Source: Sphagnum compactum
Taxonomy: Eukaryota > Bryophyta > Sphagnopsida > Sphagnales
Assembly (NCBI GenBank): GCA_965153455.1
Contig: OZ234503.1
Span: 10,545,118-10,609,117 of the forward strand
Direction of reading: 5' to 3'
Length of the DNA stretch: 64,000 nucleotides
The notes below the pieces were generated by a model, which did not search any database, was not told the origin of the DNA, and was given only the letters and a program-made list of their open reading frames with translations. Below are positions 46,566 through 59,078 of this stretch, in pieces (positions within the stretch are counted from its first letter, which is position 1; every line of letters starts with the position of its first letter). The position numbers and the translations under genes are program-made.

Positions 46566-49430
46566 ATTCTCTTCTTTGGGTGGGGGTGATTTTAGTAAAT
46601 GACCAGGTCACACAAGAATATCATGAGAAAGTTGTCCAATATCTCCTCTACTCACACTACAATGAATCACCCAATTGATGACAAGCCAAATCTAATGTCT
46701 ACTCACAATAATAATATGAGTCACCTCTAACACTTGGGATGATGAGTTTTTCAAACTTTGGTGATGTGGAATGGAAGGTTTTATTTCTTTAAACTATATG
46801 GGTGAAAGCAAGTTAAGGTGGAATTATTTTTTTGCATATGTGAAATTTACAATAATGTTAAAATAAAAGTTCATTTTACATTGTAACAGAATAAATTATA
46901 TCACACAAATCATATAACAAGATTAAATTCTTATTTTTAATTGTTAAACTATATCAATGGTAAATAATTATATATAAAAAAATCATTTAAAAAAAGAAAT
47001 TAAACTATTAATTCAAATGAATAAAAAACTTTATAAAAAAATTCATATTTCATTATATATCTCAATTTATGGTTTTCAAAATCATTTTTTTTTGTATCAA
47101 TGGCATCACAAAACTTTTTATATCAGAAAAATCATTCAACTAAACATTTTAATAAACATAATGAATCCATTATTCTATGATATGGACTATGATGTTAGGT
47201 TTTAACACTTCAAAAGTTCAATACGTTGTGATAACTCAAAATCTATTCATAAAAATTCATACAATGTGATTATATCATATATAAATTTTTTTTTGAGTCT
47301 TTGTCACAAATTATTCATTTATGTTTTATTCCATGATCCATGATTGATAATCCAACAAGTTGTGACATGATTATGTACTACACTTTAATTGTGTTTTCAC
47401 CCATATATATATATATATGGATTCCATGTTACTTCACATTACTAGTGATAATGATTAATTATTTTTTGTGGATATAATGATTTTGTTATAATCACTTTCA
47501 TCTTTTCAAACGATAAAATTTTATAAATTTTATTATGTCATTTTTTTCTATTTTTTTTAAATTCTTGATTTGGTAAGCAAAGTGTTAATGCAAGTCGGAT
47601 TCATTCTATAAGTTCACAACAAAATATAAATAGAAAAAAATTAAAACGTTGTAAAAAAAAAACAACAAGATACAAACAGACAATAACATTGAAAAGGTCC
47701 AAAACAAACAACAACAAAAATTCTAAAATGAGATTTGATCTATGATGAATTAATAATTCGAAATGTTACTTGAATTGTCAAAGTGATGATTTCCAAAATA
47801 TCCATCCCACATAAACTGGTTCCGATGAAACATTGTCACTAGAATATATAGAAACACACACACATACAAAAACTTTAAACCTACAACCCTAGAAAACTAG
47901 ATGAGACACCGCAAAATTGACCCACTTTTAAAGAACTCCACCTTATTAAAAGGAGATATGCATTGGACATGGTGAACACCTGCCCAACCCCGCCCCCCCT
48001 AACTAAATTTCAACTTCTCCTATTCACCTCTCCTATTAATTTTATCATGTGCCTCCCAAGTTCAATTTCCTTTTTTTGCAACAAGCCAATTTGATTATTG
48101 GCTCATCACTCCCAAAAAAAAAAAAAAAACTATGGTGGCTCCCCAAAATACAACCTTCTATTTCCCCTCCACTTTGGCCCACCTATATATATGTGAAAGG
48201 AGGACAACATTTGCCAAAGCATATGGGATAAAAGTCAGGTGCTATGGAGAACATGTTGGGGGAACACACTGGGGAACCACCAGTTCTAGTCCATATTAGG
48301 CAGAACTGGAGTTCTGATTTTCAGGTTGACTTCACTTGAAGCTTTACTACATTGTCAGTAGCTGTCCTCTGAGCAGTGTTTTGGCTTCTCCAATTTTGTA
48401 GTGTAGCACACACTCAACAAAGGCTTTTTTTTAGCTTGAACTCTAACTCCTTTGCAAAAGCTTTGCACATCCTCCAACCTCCCAATGCTGAGTCTTCTAT
48501 TGTGGTTGTAGTTGATGATGATGATGATGATGAACTATTGTAGTTCCTTTTTGTGTTGATAAAATACCATAATGGTTATTGATGAAAATGTCATGTGAGG
48601 TGGAAGGAGGAGGAGGAGGAGGAGGAGGAGGAGGCTTTGACAGGCTCAGCTACCAAGGTACCAACTTGCTTGCAGCTAACTTAATTACAGTTGAACCACA
48701 ACTGAGTCATAACAGGTTTCCAATGGGCTGTGTTGTACACATAATCTGATGTCATTGAGCATTCAGACTTACTTTTGGAACACAATAGATAGAGTTATCT
48801 AGTTAGATAGTAACACAAAATATTTGCAAAGCTTTTTGTTTTTGTAAATGTGACTATAACGGAGAAATCTAAGGCCAATATAAGGGTTTTGTAGATTGCA
48901 ATTCCTTTTGGCAATGTTATTGTTGCTTTGTGTTCAAGTTGTGCAAATTAACAACAATGAATCTAGTTGAAGAGAAAAGATTTTTTTTTTCTAATGCAAA
49001 AAACAAGCAAAAGATATGTGAAGTTATCAAGAAAGTTAAAAAAATTAATTAAAAAAATTTAATTGACAAAATACACAAGCTAATATAGATAAGAGGTTCA
49101 AATTCAATGTAAATTGTCACATTAAAACAGTCAAAAATCACAACCTTCTTCAAGGCTACTAATACATAATAGAACTTAGAATAACTCATACAAGAAATTT
49201 AAACAATTGGGTTGTTGTCTTGTAACCTTTTTTTTTTTTGGCCTATAGTCACAATCTTGTAAAGGTTTACATGCAATGTGACTATACATGTTTAAACCAC
49301 GATTCATTAGTGTCACAAAAGAAAGTGATTATAAAAAGGGGGTTTACTCTACTAGAACCCATTGAGAGGATATTGGTAATGCCTTCGAGCCAAGCCCATT
49401 GACAAAGAACACGACAAAGCTTACACCTAC
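46566..49430. other. Intergenic, no recognisable gene
   Basis: AT-rich. Contains (TA)n near 47404-47420, (GAT)n at 48514-48533 and (GGA)n at 48606-48634. The stretch 48230-48780 is less AT-rich but has no ORF above 60 aa. Confidence 0.5.
48514..48634. repeat. (GAT)n and (GGA)n microsatellites
   Basis: Uninterrupted GAT triplets at 48514-48533 and GGA triplets at 48606-48634, read directly. Confidence 0.9.
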
Positions 49431-49995
49431 CCATTTAGAGGTTTGAACTTTGAACTCTTGACTTTTGTTGGTACCTCTAAGCTAGTCATGTGGATTTGGA
49501 TTCATTTCTCCTCTTTGGTGCAAAGCTTAGTGAAAGAATATATATATAGCAGCAGTGGAGGCATTCAGGAAAATGAAAGACAGGATGAAACTCAGTTTTC
49601 CACCAAAGTTGATGGAAAAACTAGTGATGAAACTCAGTTTTCCACAAAAATTGATGGAAAAAGTAGTTTGGGTCCTGGTTATTTCGTTTTGGAATGTTTT
49701 CATTCCAAGTTATGTGTTTGATGCCCTATTATGTCAAAACTGGCAGTTCTTCTCTTCTAATCACATGACTTTATGCGGATAACTCTATCTTGTTCAAAAA
49801 TTTTCTTAAACTTTAACAAACATCAAAATAATTTCATTATTGCCAAACCTGCCCAGGTACTGATGATTTTAGGGACATTGTTGTGGACTTCGGTCTCTGA
49901 TGCTTCAGATCGTGTTCTTGGTGTCTTTGGAAAGCTCTTGACAAGGAGGAGGGGTGCATGGGCTTGGTTCCATGACATTTGGACTTTGTGATGCA
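49431..49995 (+). other. Unrecognised ORF region with 42-bp tandem duplication
   Basis: Three overlapping plus ORFs of 72-92 aa occur. The one from 49443 contains a duplicated DETQFSTK-DGK peptide produced by a 42-bp direct repeat (gatgaaactcagttttcc at 49584 and 49626). No family is recognised and no splice partners are evident; probably non-coding. Confidence 0.3.
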
Positions 49996-52580
49996 AAAGT
50001 TCTTGAATAGTAAATTAAATCATAGCTGAAAATTTTGGAGGAATTGGAATGTGCCTTTTTGTGTTGTTGGAAAGATCTTGATGAGCAGGATTTAAATGAA
50101 ATTTATTTCGTAAAATTTGGATTCAGAATGTGAGAGATATTGATTTTTAAGTAATTTCTGTCACTGAAAATTCAAATAAATTCCCAAAAAAAACCCGGTT
50201 TTGGAAGGAAAAATCAGTTGAGGACATGGTAACACTTGGGCCAACGGCGCAGGCCACACTAGTGTAGCCTAAAGGAGGAGGAGGTTATAACACATTTATT
50301 TTGAGACTATCCAAAGCTTTATTTATTTGTTACTTATTTTTCATGGGCCAAACAAAGATGCTCATCACATTAAAAAAATTTAAAAATTAAAAAAAAACAC
50401 TTTTTTAACTTTTAATTAAAAATTAAAAAAACCCCACAACTAATTAATATGATTCACAATATACAAGCATCTTAAGCTACCTTAGCAAAGTTTTTTATCA
50501 CTTCAAATTACACTTCAGAATCAAGGCATACTGAGCACCACTGGAGATGCTCAAAGATTAGCTATGGAACAAGAATACAATGAAAAAGAATTTCTCCTAA
50601 TAGCACATCCTAAGTTCAATTTAGCAATTATTAATTACAATTTCTAGAAAATTATTAAAAAAAATTCTCCAAATAACTACAAAGTGATTTTAAAATCAAA
50701 ATTTCCCTCATTTTATTTTTTTGGGAGAAGTTTTTGTAAGAGAGTCAGGCATCTCCGATAAAATATTTTTTGGTTGTTGATGTGCTAAAATTCATCACCA
50801 AAAAAAACCATTGTTCCATTCTCTTCATGGCACACCAAGTTTCATGTAAGGGGCTTGAGTGCTTGGCAAAGACCCATGAGCCATGGCCCAAGATCCTTTG
50901 TTAGAGGTAGTAATTTTGGAGGGGAGGGGGGTCCACCAAAAAAATCTAAATAAATAACAAAATAATCCAAAATTTCCCTCCAATTACACCTATAAATTTT
51001 TAAAAAAACTAATAATAAAATAATACAAAAGATTGTCTCAGAGTTTTTGGTTGGCCTTGGCTACTTTGAATTCCACCAGGCCCACCTCTTTGAGGTGGGA
51101 GTAATAAAAGCTCTCCTACAATCCCAAGCAACATAAATCTAATTAGGATTCCATGGGGATTTTTTTGTCCATTGCCACTTGCTTGGGTTGCAAGTTGCAA
51201 CCTCAAACTATCAATAACAAGTATAAATCAAAAGCAAGAGACCAAGGCTAATATTATGGACAATGATTTTTTTTTTAAAAATTCCAAAAAAAATTGTTGC
51301 TTTTTTTAATAGAAAATTTGGAAATTTTGGGAAATAGCTGGAATTGGGTATGTTTCCTTCAAATTGAACATAGCCAAACCCCAAACCAAAAGTGCTATTC
51401 AAAACCAAAACCTAGACAACACTAGTATTTACCTTAAACCCCAATGTTTAAGGAGCGTATGGTACATTCCTCTATTGTATTTATATGTCCATTTTTCAAT
51501 ATGAGTATGGTCCTAATATCAAGAAGCTCACCTTTTTTTCATACCATGCTAGTAAAGGTATGTAGATAGACATTAGCTAGTAAGGTGTAAATATATGTAT
51601 TGTGAGATGTCTATGAATTTGATACTTGTATTGTGAATTTTTGCATTTATATTTGGGGTATATGAACATCGGTAATTTATTTGCTATTGTTGTTTGAAAT
51701 GCACATATTGAAATTCCATGAAGATAAGAGTCAAATCTTATGTGCACACATATGGATATTCAAATGCCATGAAACATGGTGTCATTTCCCCTGCACACAA
51801 GAAGCGTTTCAATAGTCTTTGAAGCAAACATTGGAATGTACCAAAGATGGAATATGTAGACAAATTTGAAACTTGTGGTGCATTTTTGTTAACAAGGTTC
51901 AAAAATCTACTACCTTTGATGAGCAAAGGAATCATGGTCATTTTTCCATACATACAATAAATTTGGCTTTGTCCTTGTCCAAGAACTATCTAATGCATTA
52001 TATATTTTTGTATTGGAGGTCAAGCATGACAGTAAGTATGTTATGGGCTTTGGAATTTTGAAATGCATGAGTGAAAGAAAGAAATGGTTTTGGGACACTC
52101 ATTGTTTTTACTATCATGTGAGTATACCAACTTTCTCAACTTTGAATCAAAATCCCCACATTGCACAAGAGGTTGTATCTCTAATTGAAATCTTCATGTA
52201 GCTTGATGGTGATGTTAATGTTGACATGAAATGAATAAGACAAGAGCCCTTTTACTAGTTCAAAACATATCGCTTCATGATTAATGTGAAAGTCTATGAC
52301 AACATGGGCAATTGCCCATCTCAAACCATATGAAAGTATACTTTGTAAGTTGAAAAACTGACTAAGAATGGAAGATGACAACTTATCTAACAAATTGAAT
52401 TTTCAAAATGGTTTTCAACTTTTGAATGGGTAGCCTTATATTTATGGACACCTTATTTCAACATGGTTCAACTTTATTTACAAACTTTTTATTTCAAGTA
52501 TTTGTTTTTTGTAGTCATATTTATACATGCTTGAATGAATCTTCCTTCATGCTATTGCAAAGCTTCATGTCATTTGTGAC
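49996..52580. other. Intergenic, no recognisable gene
   Basis: AT-rich. Short ORFs at 51009-52393 show no motif. The part nearest 52580 may contain further eroded downstream pieces of the neighbouring hAT element. Confidence 0.45.
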
Positions 52581-52586
52581 CTATTA

Positions 52587-52920
52587 ACAAACGTTTGACA
52601 TTGCATAGCCAAAACAAAAACTTGCAAATGGTCATTCAAGTTGCAAAGATGCACATATAACCATTGAAAACAAAATAGTAGCTAAGGTGTTAAGATTGAA
52701 ACCTTCGTTTGTGACATATGATATCACCTTTTTTTTCAATTGGGATTCAACAAACAAAAGTTTCATAGGTTTTTCAAGGACTACCCCAACTACATTAAAT
52801 GCCTCGACTAAACTAATAATCACATGCCTTGGCACCCAGTCTTCATGATTGAAACTCACAATTGAAACAAATGTACCAATTTTTAAACCCTATCCAAAAT
52901 ATCCATAGATCAAATTTGAT
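52587..52920 (-). pseudogene. hAT-superfamily transposase remnant
   Basis: Minus-strand blocks in order: IKFDLW at 52920-52903 (the conserved T/S-F-D-L-W motif of hAT transposases), then after a frameshift HEDWVPRHVIISLVEAF, then KKKVISYVTNEGFNLNTL, and after a TGA the stretch PFASFCFGYAMSNVC (to 52587). These match successive segments of BED-finger hAT transposases, where the last block precedes the CxxH region. Internal stops and at least one frameshift make it inactive. No terminal inverted repeats or 8-bp target duplication could be defined. Confidence 0.65.
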
Positions 52921-53940
52921 AATGGTAATCACACCTAAAGCAACAAGATATAAATTTTCAAGGTTTTTGAAAGCAAACAAGGGATAGGGTCCTTCACTAA
53001 TTGCTTTTGGATAGGGAAATGCACATTACATTCTTTGTACATCACAAGTCCTTAATGCTAATGTGTTTGCACAATGGACAATGCCTTGTGACCTTTGACA
53101 ATGAAAAGCACCATGTCTTTGATGAATATGAAATGGAGAGGGTCATTTTTTTAAACTCCCTTGATTAGCAAAATGCTTTGTGATCATCCATGGATTAACT
53201 ACCTTTGACTTTTTCATACGATTTTGCCTCTTGCTACCCCACCTTTAGAAAATTCTAACTCAATATTAATATTGAAAACAAAATTAAGATGTTAATTTGT
53301 AATTAGGGTTAACTTGCAATAGGATTTAGAATCCTAAATCTTAAGGAAGGGCTTAGGGACAAGGAGTTGATGTAACAAATGATGCACTTCATTAATTACA
53401 CATCTTACACATCAATTACACAATTTTAATTTTGAAAGAAGGAAAATGCTTAAACATCACTTGAACAAAGTGCGATGTTTGAAATATACATGTTCTTGGC
53501 ACCACTATATATTCTATAACTTGAAGTTGGTCTTTACATTCAATGGCTACCACACCTTTGGGGTAATGTAGGTGGTATCAAATGTGGTTTAGTTGTGAGC
53601 TTTGTATCATTTGTTTCATCCCCAACATAGGCTTCAAAATTTGAGAAGGACGTGGCATGATTCATGTAAGCATAAATGCAATCTTTGAATTATTTTTTTG
53701 CAAACCATTTCAATTGAAGACTGCAACTTACATGCCAAAATTAGTTGTACTTTTTCAAAATTGAACATTAGATGACGAGAGTTGTGAGAGAAAATCAAAC
53801 CACTAACACTAACCACCAAACTACCATAGCCTAGGTTTAGTTTCCACATTGAAAAAATGAATAATTAATTTTTTTCAAAAAATGAATTAGTTTTTAAATT
53901 TTGAATCTATATATATTTTCCATCATCGACTTTAATATTG
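52921..53940. other. Intergenic, no recognisable gene
   Basis: AT-rich, short ORFs only. The first part may include the eroded N-terminal portion of the hAT element. Confidence 0.5.
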
Positions 53941-53944
53941 TGAT

Positions 53945-54088
53945 ATGAGTAGTGAAATTATTCATAATGTAACCTATGATAGTTATTGTGATATGAATAA
54001 TGAAATAATTCATAGTGTAACCTATGATAGTTATTGTGATATGAGTAGTAAAATTATTCATAGTGTAGCCTATGATAGTTATGATGAT
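53945..54088. repeat. 48-bp tandem repeat, three copies
   Basis: Units start at 53945, 53993 and 54041, each opening atgagtagt or atgaataat and containing cctatgatagttat. The unit is 16 codons, so both strands stay open; there is no other sign of coding. Confidence 0.9.
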
Positions 54089-54187
54089 TTTCAACATGTC
54101 AATTTCATATTTTCACAAATTTTCATTTCACTATTTTGAGGATTATTTAATGACAAATCATTAAACTAACCTTCTCGTAATGTAATA

Positions 54188-54525
54188 GGAGAGAGGACAA
54201 GCACTAAACAAGATGTTTTGAAATTTCAATGGTTTCATAGAGAGAGAGAGAGGACAAGCACTGAACAAGATGTTTTGGAATTTCAATGGTTTCATAGAGA
54301 GAGAGAGAGGACAAGCATTGAACAAGATGTTTTGGAATTTCAATGGTTTCATAGAGAGAGAGAGAGGACAAGCACTGAACAAGATGTTTTGGAATTTCAA
54401 TGGTTTCATAGAGAGAGAGGACAAGCACTAAACAAGATGTTTTGGAATTTCAATGGTTTCATAGAGAGAGAGAACAAGCACTAAACAAGATGTTTTGGAA
54501 TTTCAATGGTTTCATAGAGAGAGCA
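54188..54525. repeat. 57/53-bp minisatellite, six copies
   Basis: The anchor gttttg occurs at 54215, 54272, 54329, 54386, 54439 and 54492: three 57-bp then two 53-bp intervals. The difference is the number of GA dinucleotides in a variable (GA)n between units. Copies are otherwise nearly identical, implying recent expansion. ORFs of 74-88 aa on both strands arise because 57 is divisible by three. Confidence 0.95.
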
Positions 54526-54664
54526 AACGAGTTGAGACACATTCATCCTTTGCTCATAGGCACATATAAATCTATTTGTAGTAGACAAATGGAGCATATT
54601 TTAGTTCGATTGAAAGGGTGAAGCCGTAGAAAGAAAACAACCTACTTCACATGCACGTACCATA

Positions 54665-55132
54665 TCTTATATATAAAGTCACTTGTTGCGTCCGTCCGTG
54701 CGTGCGTCGAGGTCCTGACAGTGGAGGTGTTGTCCGTCCGCCGAGGTCCTGAAACCCAGATCCCAGCATATACCTTTCATATCCGTCCGTGCGTCTGTGA
54801 CCACTGGACGCAGACTGTCTGCGACCACTGGACGCAGAGAAAAGTGACGTATCTAACTGGACGCAGACTGTCTGTGTGTCTGTCTGTCTGTGTGCCGAGG
54901 TCCTGAAACCCAGATCCCAAATTGTAACCACCCAAAAACCTGCCTGGCTCCTCTTTTCCGGGTTTTCGTGAAACCCGGCAGTTCTGTGCACGAAAACCCG
55001 GCAGTTCTGTGATTATGTGGATGAAATAGTTCCGTCCAATGAGCTCAGAGTTCTGGATGGGTGGGGTCTCCTTTGGACTCCCAGTTTTTTCCCAGTGTCG
55101 TGTCGTGCCTTGCAGGCACGGGAGCCCACTAG
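54665..55132 (+). mobile_element. Non-autonomous Helitron, 468 bp
   Basis: The 5' end TCTTATATATAAAGTC begins right after an A (54664). The 3' end has the hairpin CGTGCC-ttgca-GGCACG (55104-55120), then 12 nt ending in CTAG (55129-55132), followed by T. Insertion between A and T, 5'-TC, a near-terminal hairpin and 3'-CTAG are the diagnostic Helitron features, and no target duplication is expected. The interior has TCCGTCCGTGCG runs and two copies of a cgaggtcctgaaacccagat block (near 54740 and 54897), with no helicase or Rep. Terminal features look intact, so it is probably younger than its surroundings. The 206-aa minus ORF that overlaps it is not a gene. Confidence 0.82.
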
Positions 55133-55379
55133 TTGAAAAGAAGTTGATTGATATGAGCTCAACAAGATTGCCACAATCTAGTGCAACAAACGATTGTAAA
55201 TATAAATCAATCCAAGAGCCTAAATGTTGTGCAAACACGAGTGCGATGGACTTAACTTTCCCTACAACTCCCACCAAGTGCCATTTGCCTCCTCCAAACC
55301 TCAATATTGATACCACTTGATTGGATTGGTATTGAAGCCCTAAACCCTCAGAAGATAACCACCCCGATCCATGTATTGC

Positions 55380-55860
55380 TGGGATATACACATTCACTGA
55401 TACCCGGGAGCTCGGTTCTCTAAAACCTCTCTACTCATGCTTGTACTCCATGGGTGGGTATCACTTTTTTTGATATTTGCCAGGTTTGGGTGTTGAAATT
55501 TTTTTTACCATATATGCCGGTTCTTTTAATATAATTTTTAAATTAATTTCTAGAGCCCGGATCCGGGTCTTAAATTTGGATTTTTTTTTTTTGAAGACCG
55601 GTTTTTAAAGTTTCGGGTTCTTGGCTATGTGAGAACACTCAATTATCTACACCGGTTCTCATGAGCCGGTTAAAAAGAATAAGGGTCTCACTCCGGTTTT
55701 CTCATGTTTGAAAACCGAGGTTCAGAATATTGATCCGAATATCACTTAAACCCGATAGATATCCGAAGGTTTTGAATGAATGACGCCCCCAAGTGATACC
55801 CGGAACTCGGGTGATTAATACCCGCCCACCACCACGGCTCCATACCCGGGTTTCAACCAA
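55380..55860. repeat. CCGG-rich word island
   Basis: Many copies of acccgg/ccgggt, accggt and gagccggtt occur over 450 bp, with strong local CpG content for an intergenic stretch. It resembles islands at 15946-16690 and 45060-45260. Reading frames are broken. Confidence 0.5.
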
Positions 55861-56621
55861 AGCATATGCTACTAGTACAACACGGAACATTTTCGACGCC
55901 CTCTCTCTCTCAAACCTCCTTCCCACATGTGAAGCAAAACTCAATGGCTGACACAAGTGAGGCAGCATTGGGTATATTTCAAAGTGCTTACAGCATCATA
56001 CCTTTTGCTCCACATATATCTTTTGGATACTGGAGCCTCTCTGTCTGATCAGGCAGTGCAGTTACAATTTGTGATCTAATCATATCTCTCTGCACTACTT
56101 GTGCAGTTGCAACAGAGTATCCAATTTTGGGTTTGTACAAAGCCTTTTGTAATCCCAAGAGCTTCACTAGATTATATGAAATGAGATGAGATGAATCTCT
56201 CTGTGAGGAGGTCAGATGGAGTAGAGTGAGTAGTCAGAGAACTTATATAGAAGCACAGCTTTTTCACTCTCCTTGGACTTGAGGATGAATTTAAGGCCCG
56301 CTTTTACATTAGAAGTCAGGGCCGATGTTCAACCCAAATCAAACATTCCTATTAGTGTAAAAGTTGAATTCGGTCCCCCCAAGGACTTTACACTAGGAAG
56401 GAGTCGAGGCTAAAATAGGCTGATGGTCGTCCACCCACCATCCATCCATCCATCATGGATGAACCAGCACATGGATGATGCAGGATGGATGACAAATTGG
56501 CACTAACCAGTCACATATATCTATCTCTACCTACTTAGTATTGACCCAAGTGTCTTAACCTCTTTTTAACTACAGACATTAGTCACCACTTACATTGCCT
56601 GACTACTACTACTCCGTAGTT

Positions 56622-56816
56622 TCATTGTGAAGTCTCTAAGAATGAAAATTGGTGTGTGCCATGAGCAGCAGAAGCAACACTAAGGTCCAGTTTGTGAAAT
56701 TGTTCAACTCTAATCCAGCAACGACTAGATGCAAAATGTACAGTATCGACGTCACAAGCCCAATCCGAGTCATAATATAACAACCACACAACAACTTCAT
56801 AATCTATTTGCTTCAA
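56622..56816 (-). pseudogene. Possible Copia RNase H fragment
   Basis: At 56771-56742 the minus strand reads DSDWACDVDT, very close to the DSDWAGD core of Copia integrase/RT-RNase H polyproteins. Flanking residues do not clearly continue the family, so this could be a strongly eroded piece or a chance match. Confidence 0.35.
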
Positions 56817-59078
56817 TTCAACTTTGATAAATACTTGTTAGCAAAAAACACCTGGCCCGCACCCACAATGTTTATTCCATCAAACACGAGGTTTTACTCG
56901 CATTCAAACACTCACCCCAACCCATGTTACTGTAATTGACATGTTTGTCAATGAAACGCATAAAAAGAAGTCAGTCCTTTACAGCTTTCAAAATACTGGA
57001 AATTTGACTACTAAAGAACCTTTTAAAAAAAAAACCCTAAACCCTTTCTCAATTGCAACTCCACTAGCAAATGCAGCTTCAAAAGGTTCCCATGAAAGTC
57101 CCAAGAATAGTCAGTCTAGCACACACAAGGTCTCAAGGAATCTGTAATAGTTCCAATGCCTTCTGGTCGACAAGAACACAGTTCCTGATTCCATTGCTTC
57201 CTCACCCCTGGTGAAAGTCAGAGGACTATTACTGGAGTCAGACGTCCTATTTGAACTAGACTGCACAAAACTTCAGGAGCACAAAACTTCCATCTCCAAG
57301 ATGCAGATAAGATTTCCAACCATCATATTCATAACACATAACTGGAGATTTCCTCTTGAACATAAGTCGTATTTCAAATAAACCCAAAATCCATTCTAGT
57401 TTAACAGTACTTCCTGTACCAACAGATCTAACCTAGAATGGTCACAGACGCCAATACAGCAGTAGATCCTTAGAAAACCTTTCAGCTTCTGAAAGAGTCA
57501 GTGAGCCTATTGACAAATCAAGTATATGATCCTCCTCAGTAATAGCTGTCCTATCAGATTACTATATATCAATTTTCAGCACAAAAATTTGCAATCGTCC
57601 TGCTGTTCAATCATCTGGTCAGACAAAATCAACACCCTGCTGCTGTACCAGACTCTTCTGACCCCTTTGTAAGCTTCTCAGCACATCTTCTACTCTAGAA
57701 AGACCCCATACTGTGGTTCAAAAGAAGGAAAACAACTAGGTGTAGGAGACCAAGAGCTACTTACCTTGCATGCAGGTGCTGAGGAAGTATGACAAGCTCT
57801 ACAGGAATGTAGCTGTACAGAGGCGCAGGAATTGGAGACTTGAGGCACATCAGATGTAGAGGGCAGCCAACCAACACTATGGCCAGAACACACCTTGCCC
57901 TGCTTCCAAATCCCTTTCCTTCTATTCTAAATGGAGATCTCCATTCTTGCTTGCCCAAAGGAAGCAGGAGCATGTACAAGAGAAGACAAGAAAGCAAAGT
58001 AAAAGAGACACTGCATTGCAACTGAAAAGGAGTTAACAATCAGTTTGAACTTGGTAAGTTGTCTCCCACTGCCAGCCAAAACCATTGTGTTATAAGTCAT
58101 CAACTCCCAAAGGTGCCGAAACCTTGAACTCCACCGGTGCTTGTTTTCAGAAGAAGCTTGTTTCTAGTGTAGAAAGAAGCAAGGACTTCAGCAGGTGGGT
58201 ACTAGTGACAAATTACCAAAGAACCAACTTCAATGGATGTTGTGGCCCACATAAACACAAGAAAATTCTTGAACCTTCAGCTTTGTGTAAGACATGCAAT
58301 ATGGAAATGGAGTTGTGAAAGAATTTACCAGAAAGGTAATGACAAACAGACTGCAGTCAAGTTTATTAGGCGTAGAGCAAGCCTAGCTCAGGAGACTCTC
58401 TTTCACTAGTAAAAGCAAAAATATTCATAATTTCTGGTCAGTCCAAAGAGCAAGCTTTGAGATCCAGAAGCCCAAAAATCAGTCACTACAACAAAATACA
58501 CTCTTCTGTATTGCGCATAAACTTTCTTAACCTGACCAACATAAACTCTTTAGGTGGTCTATGATCAGGACAGGCTGTGCAGTTACTCTCACATCCTGTT
58601 GAGTACCTTCACGAGAAACCAACCCCTGACGAACATGCTCAAATGTACAGTCCAAGTGAAAGCAACAATACAGCTTAAAGCTGCCTATCCTTCCCTAGTT
58701 CTATTACACTCAGGATTACCTGCAAGATTACTGCATATTGGAACCCTTAAAACACTTCACTGGACAGGTATAGTTGGCACATAGAAAAACAACGCTACAG
58801 ACCCCCTCTTTGCCATTCATACTGAAGTTCTGCAAAGCTCCAAGAAACCTTAGGAGGAATACCCCAAACCTCCACAACCTTCAAGACCCTAAACAGCATG
58901 ACTGAAAACAGAGCAGACCTTTCTCACAACCTCAGGAGTCAAACCTCTACTGAAGCCCATCTGAAAGCTTCTACATATAGACAAATCTCTCCTACCAGTA
59001 GAGAACCTACTTGGAAAGCATCCCAACAAGGATGTCCAGTCTGCCATTGAGAGACGATCCTGAAGCTCATTGGGTATC
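56817..59078. other. Downstream flank of WLIM, no separate gene recognised
   Basis: Composition resembles the WLIM introns rather than the AT-rich intergenic DNA. Overlapping 65-92 aa ORFs on both strands have no motif. Part is probably WLIM 3' UTR; an AATAAA on the minus strand at 58367-58362 (717 nt after the stop) is a possible polyadenylation signal. Confidence 0.4.

Noticed and set aside
49443-49782. Repeat-containing ORFs as a candidate small protein gene
   Set aside because: Two frames are equally open, the repeat is a simple 42-bp duplication and no homologue is recognised; listed only as a weak feature.
54161-54484. Open frames with a 19-residue repeated peptide on both strands
   Set aside because: A direct consequence of a 57-bp minisatellite; no start context or homologous protein.
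54777-55397. 206-aa minus-strand ORF, the longest in the window
   Set aside because: It crosses the 3' boundary of the Helitron, covers its internal repeats and has no recognisable domain.
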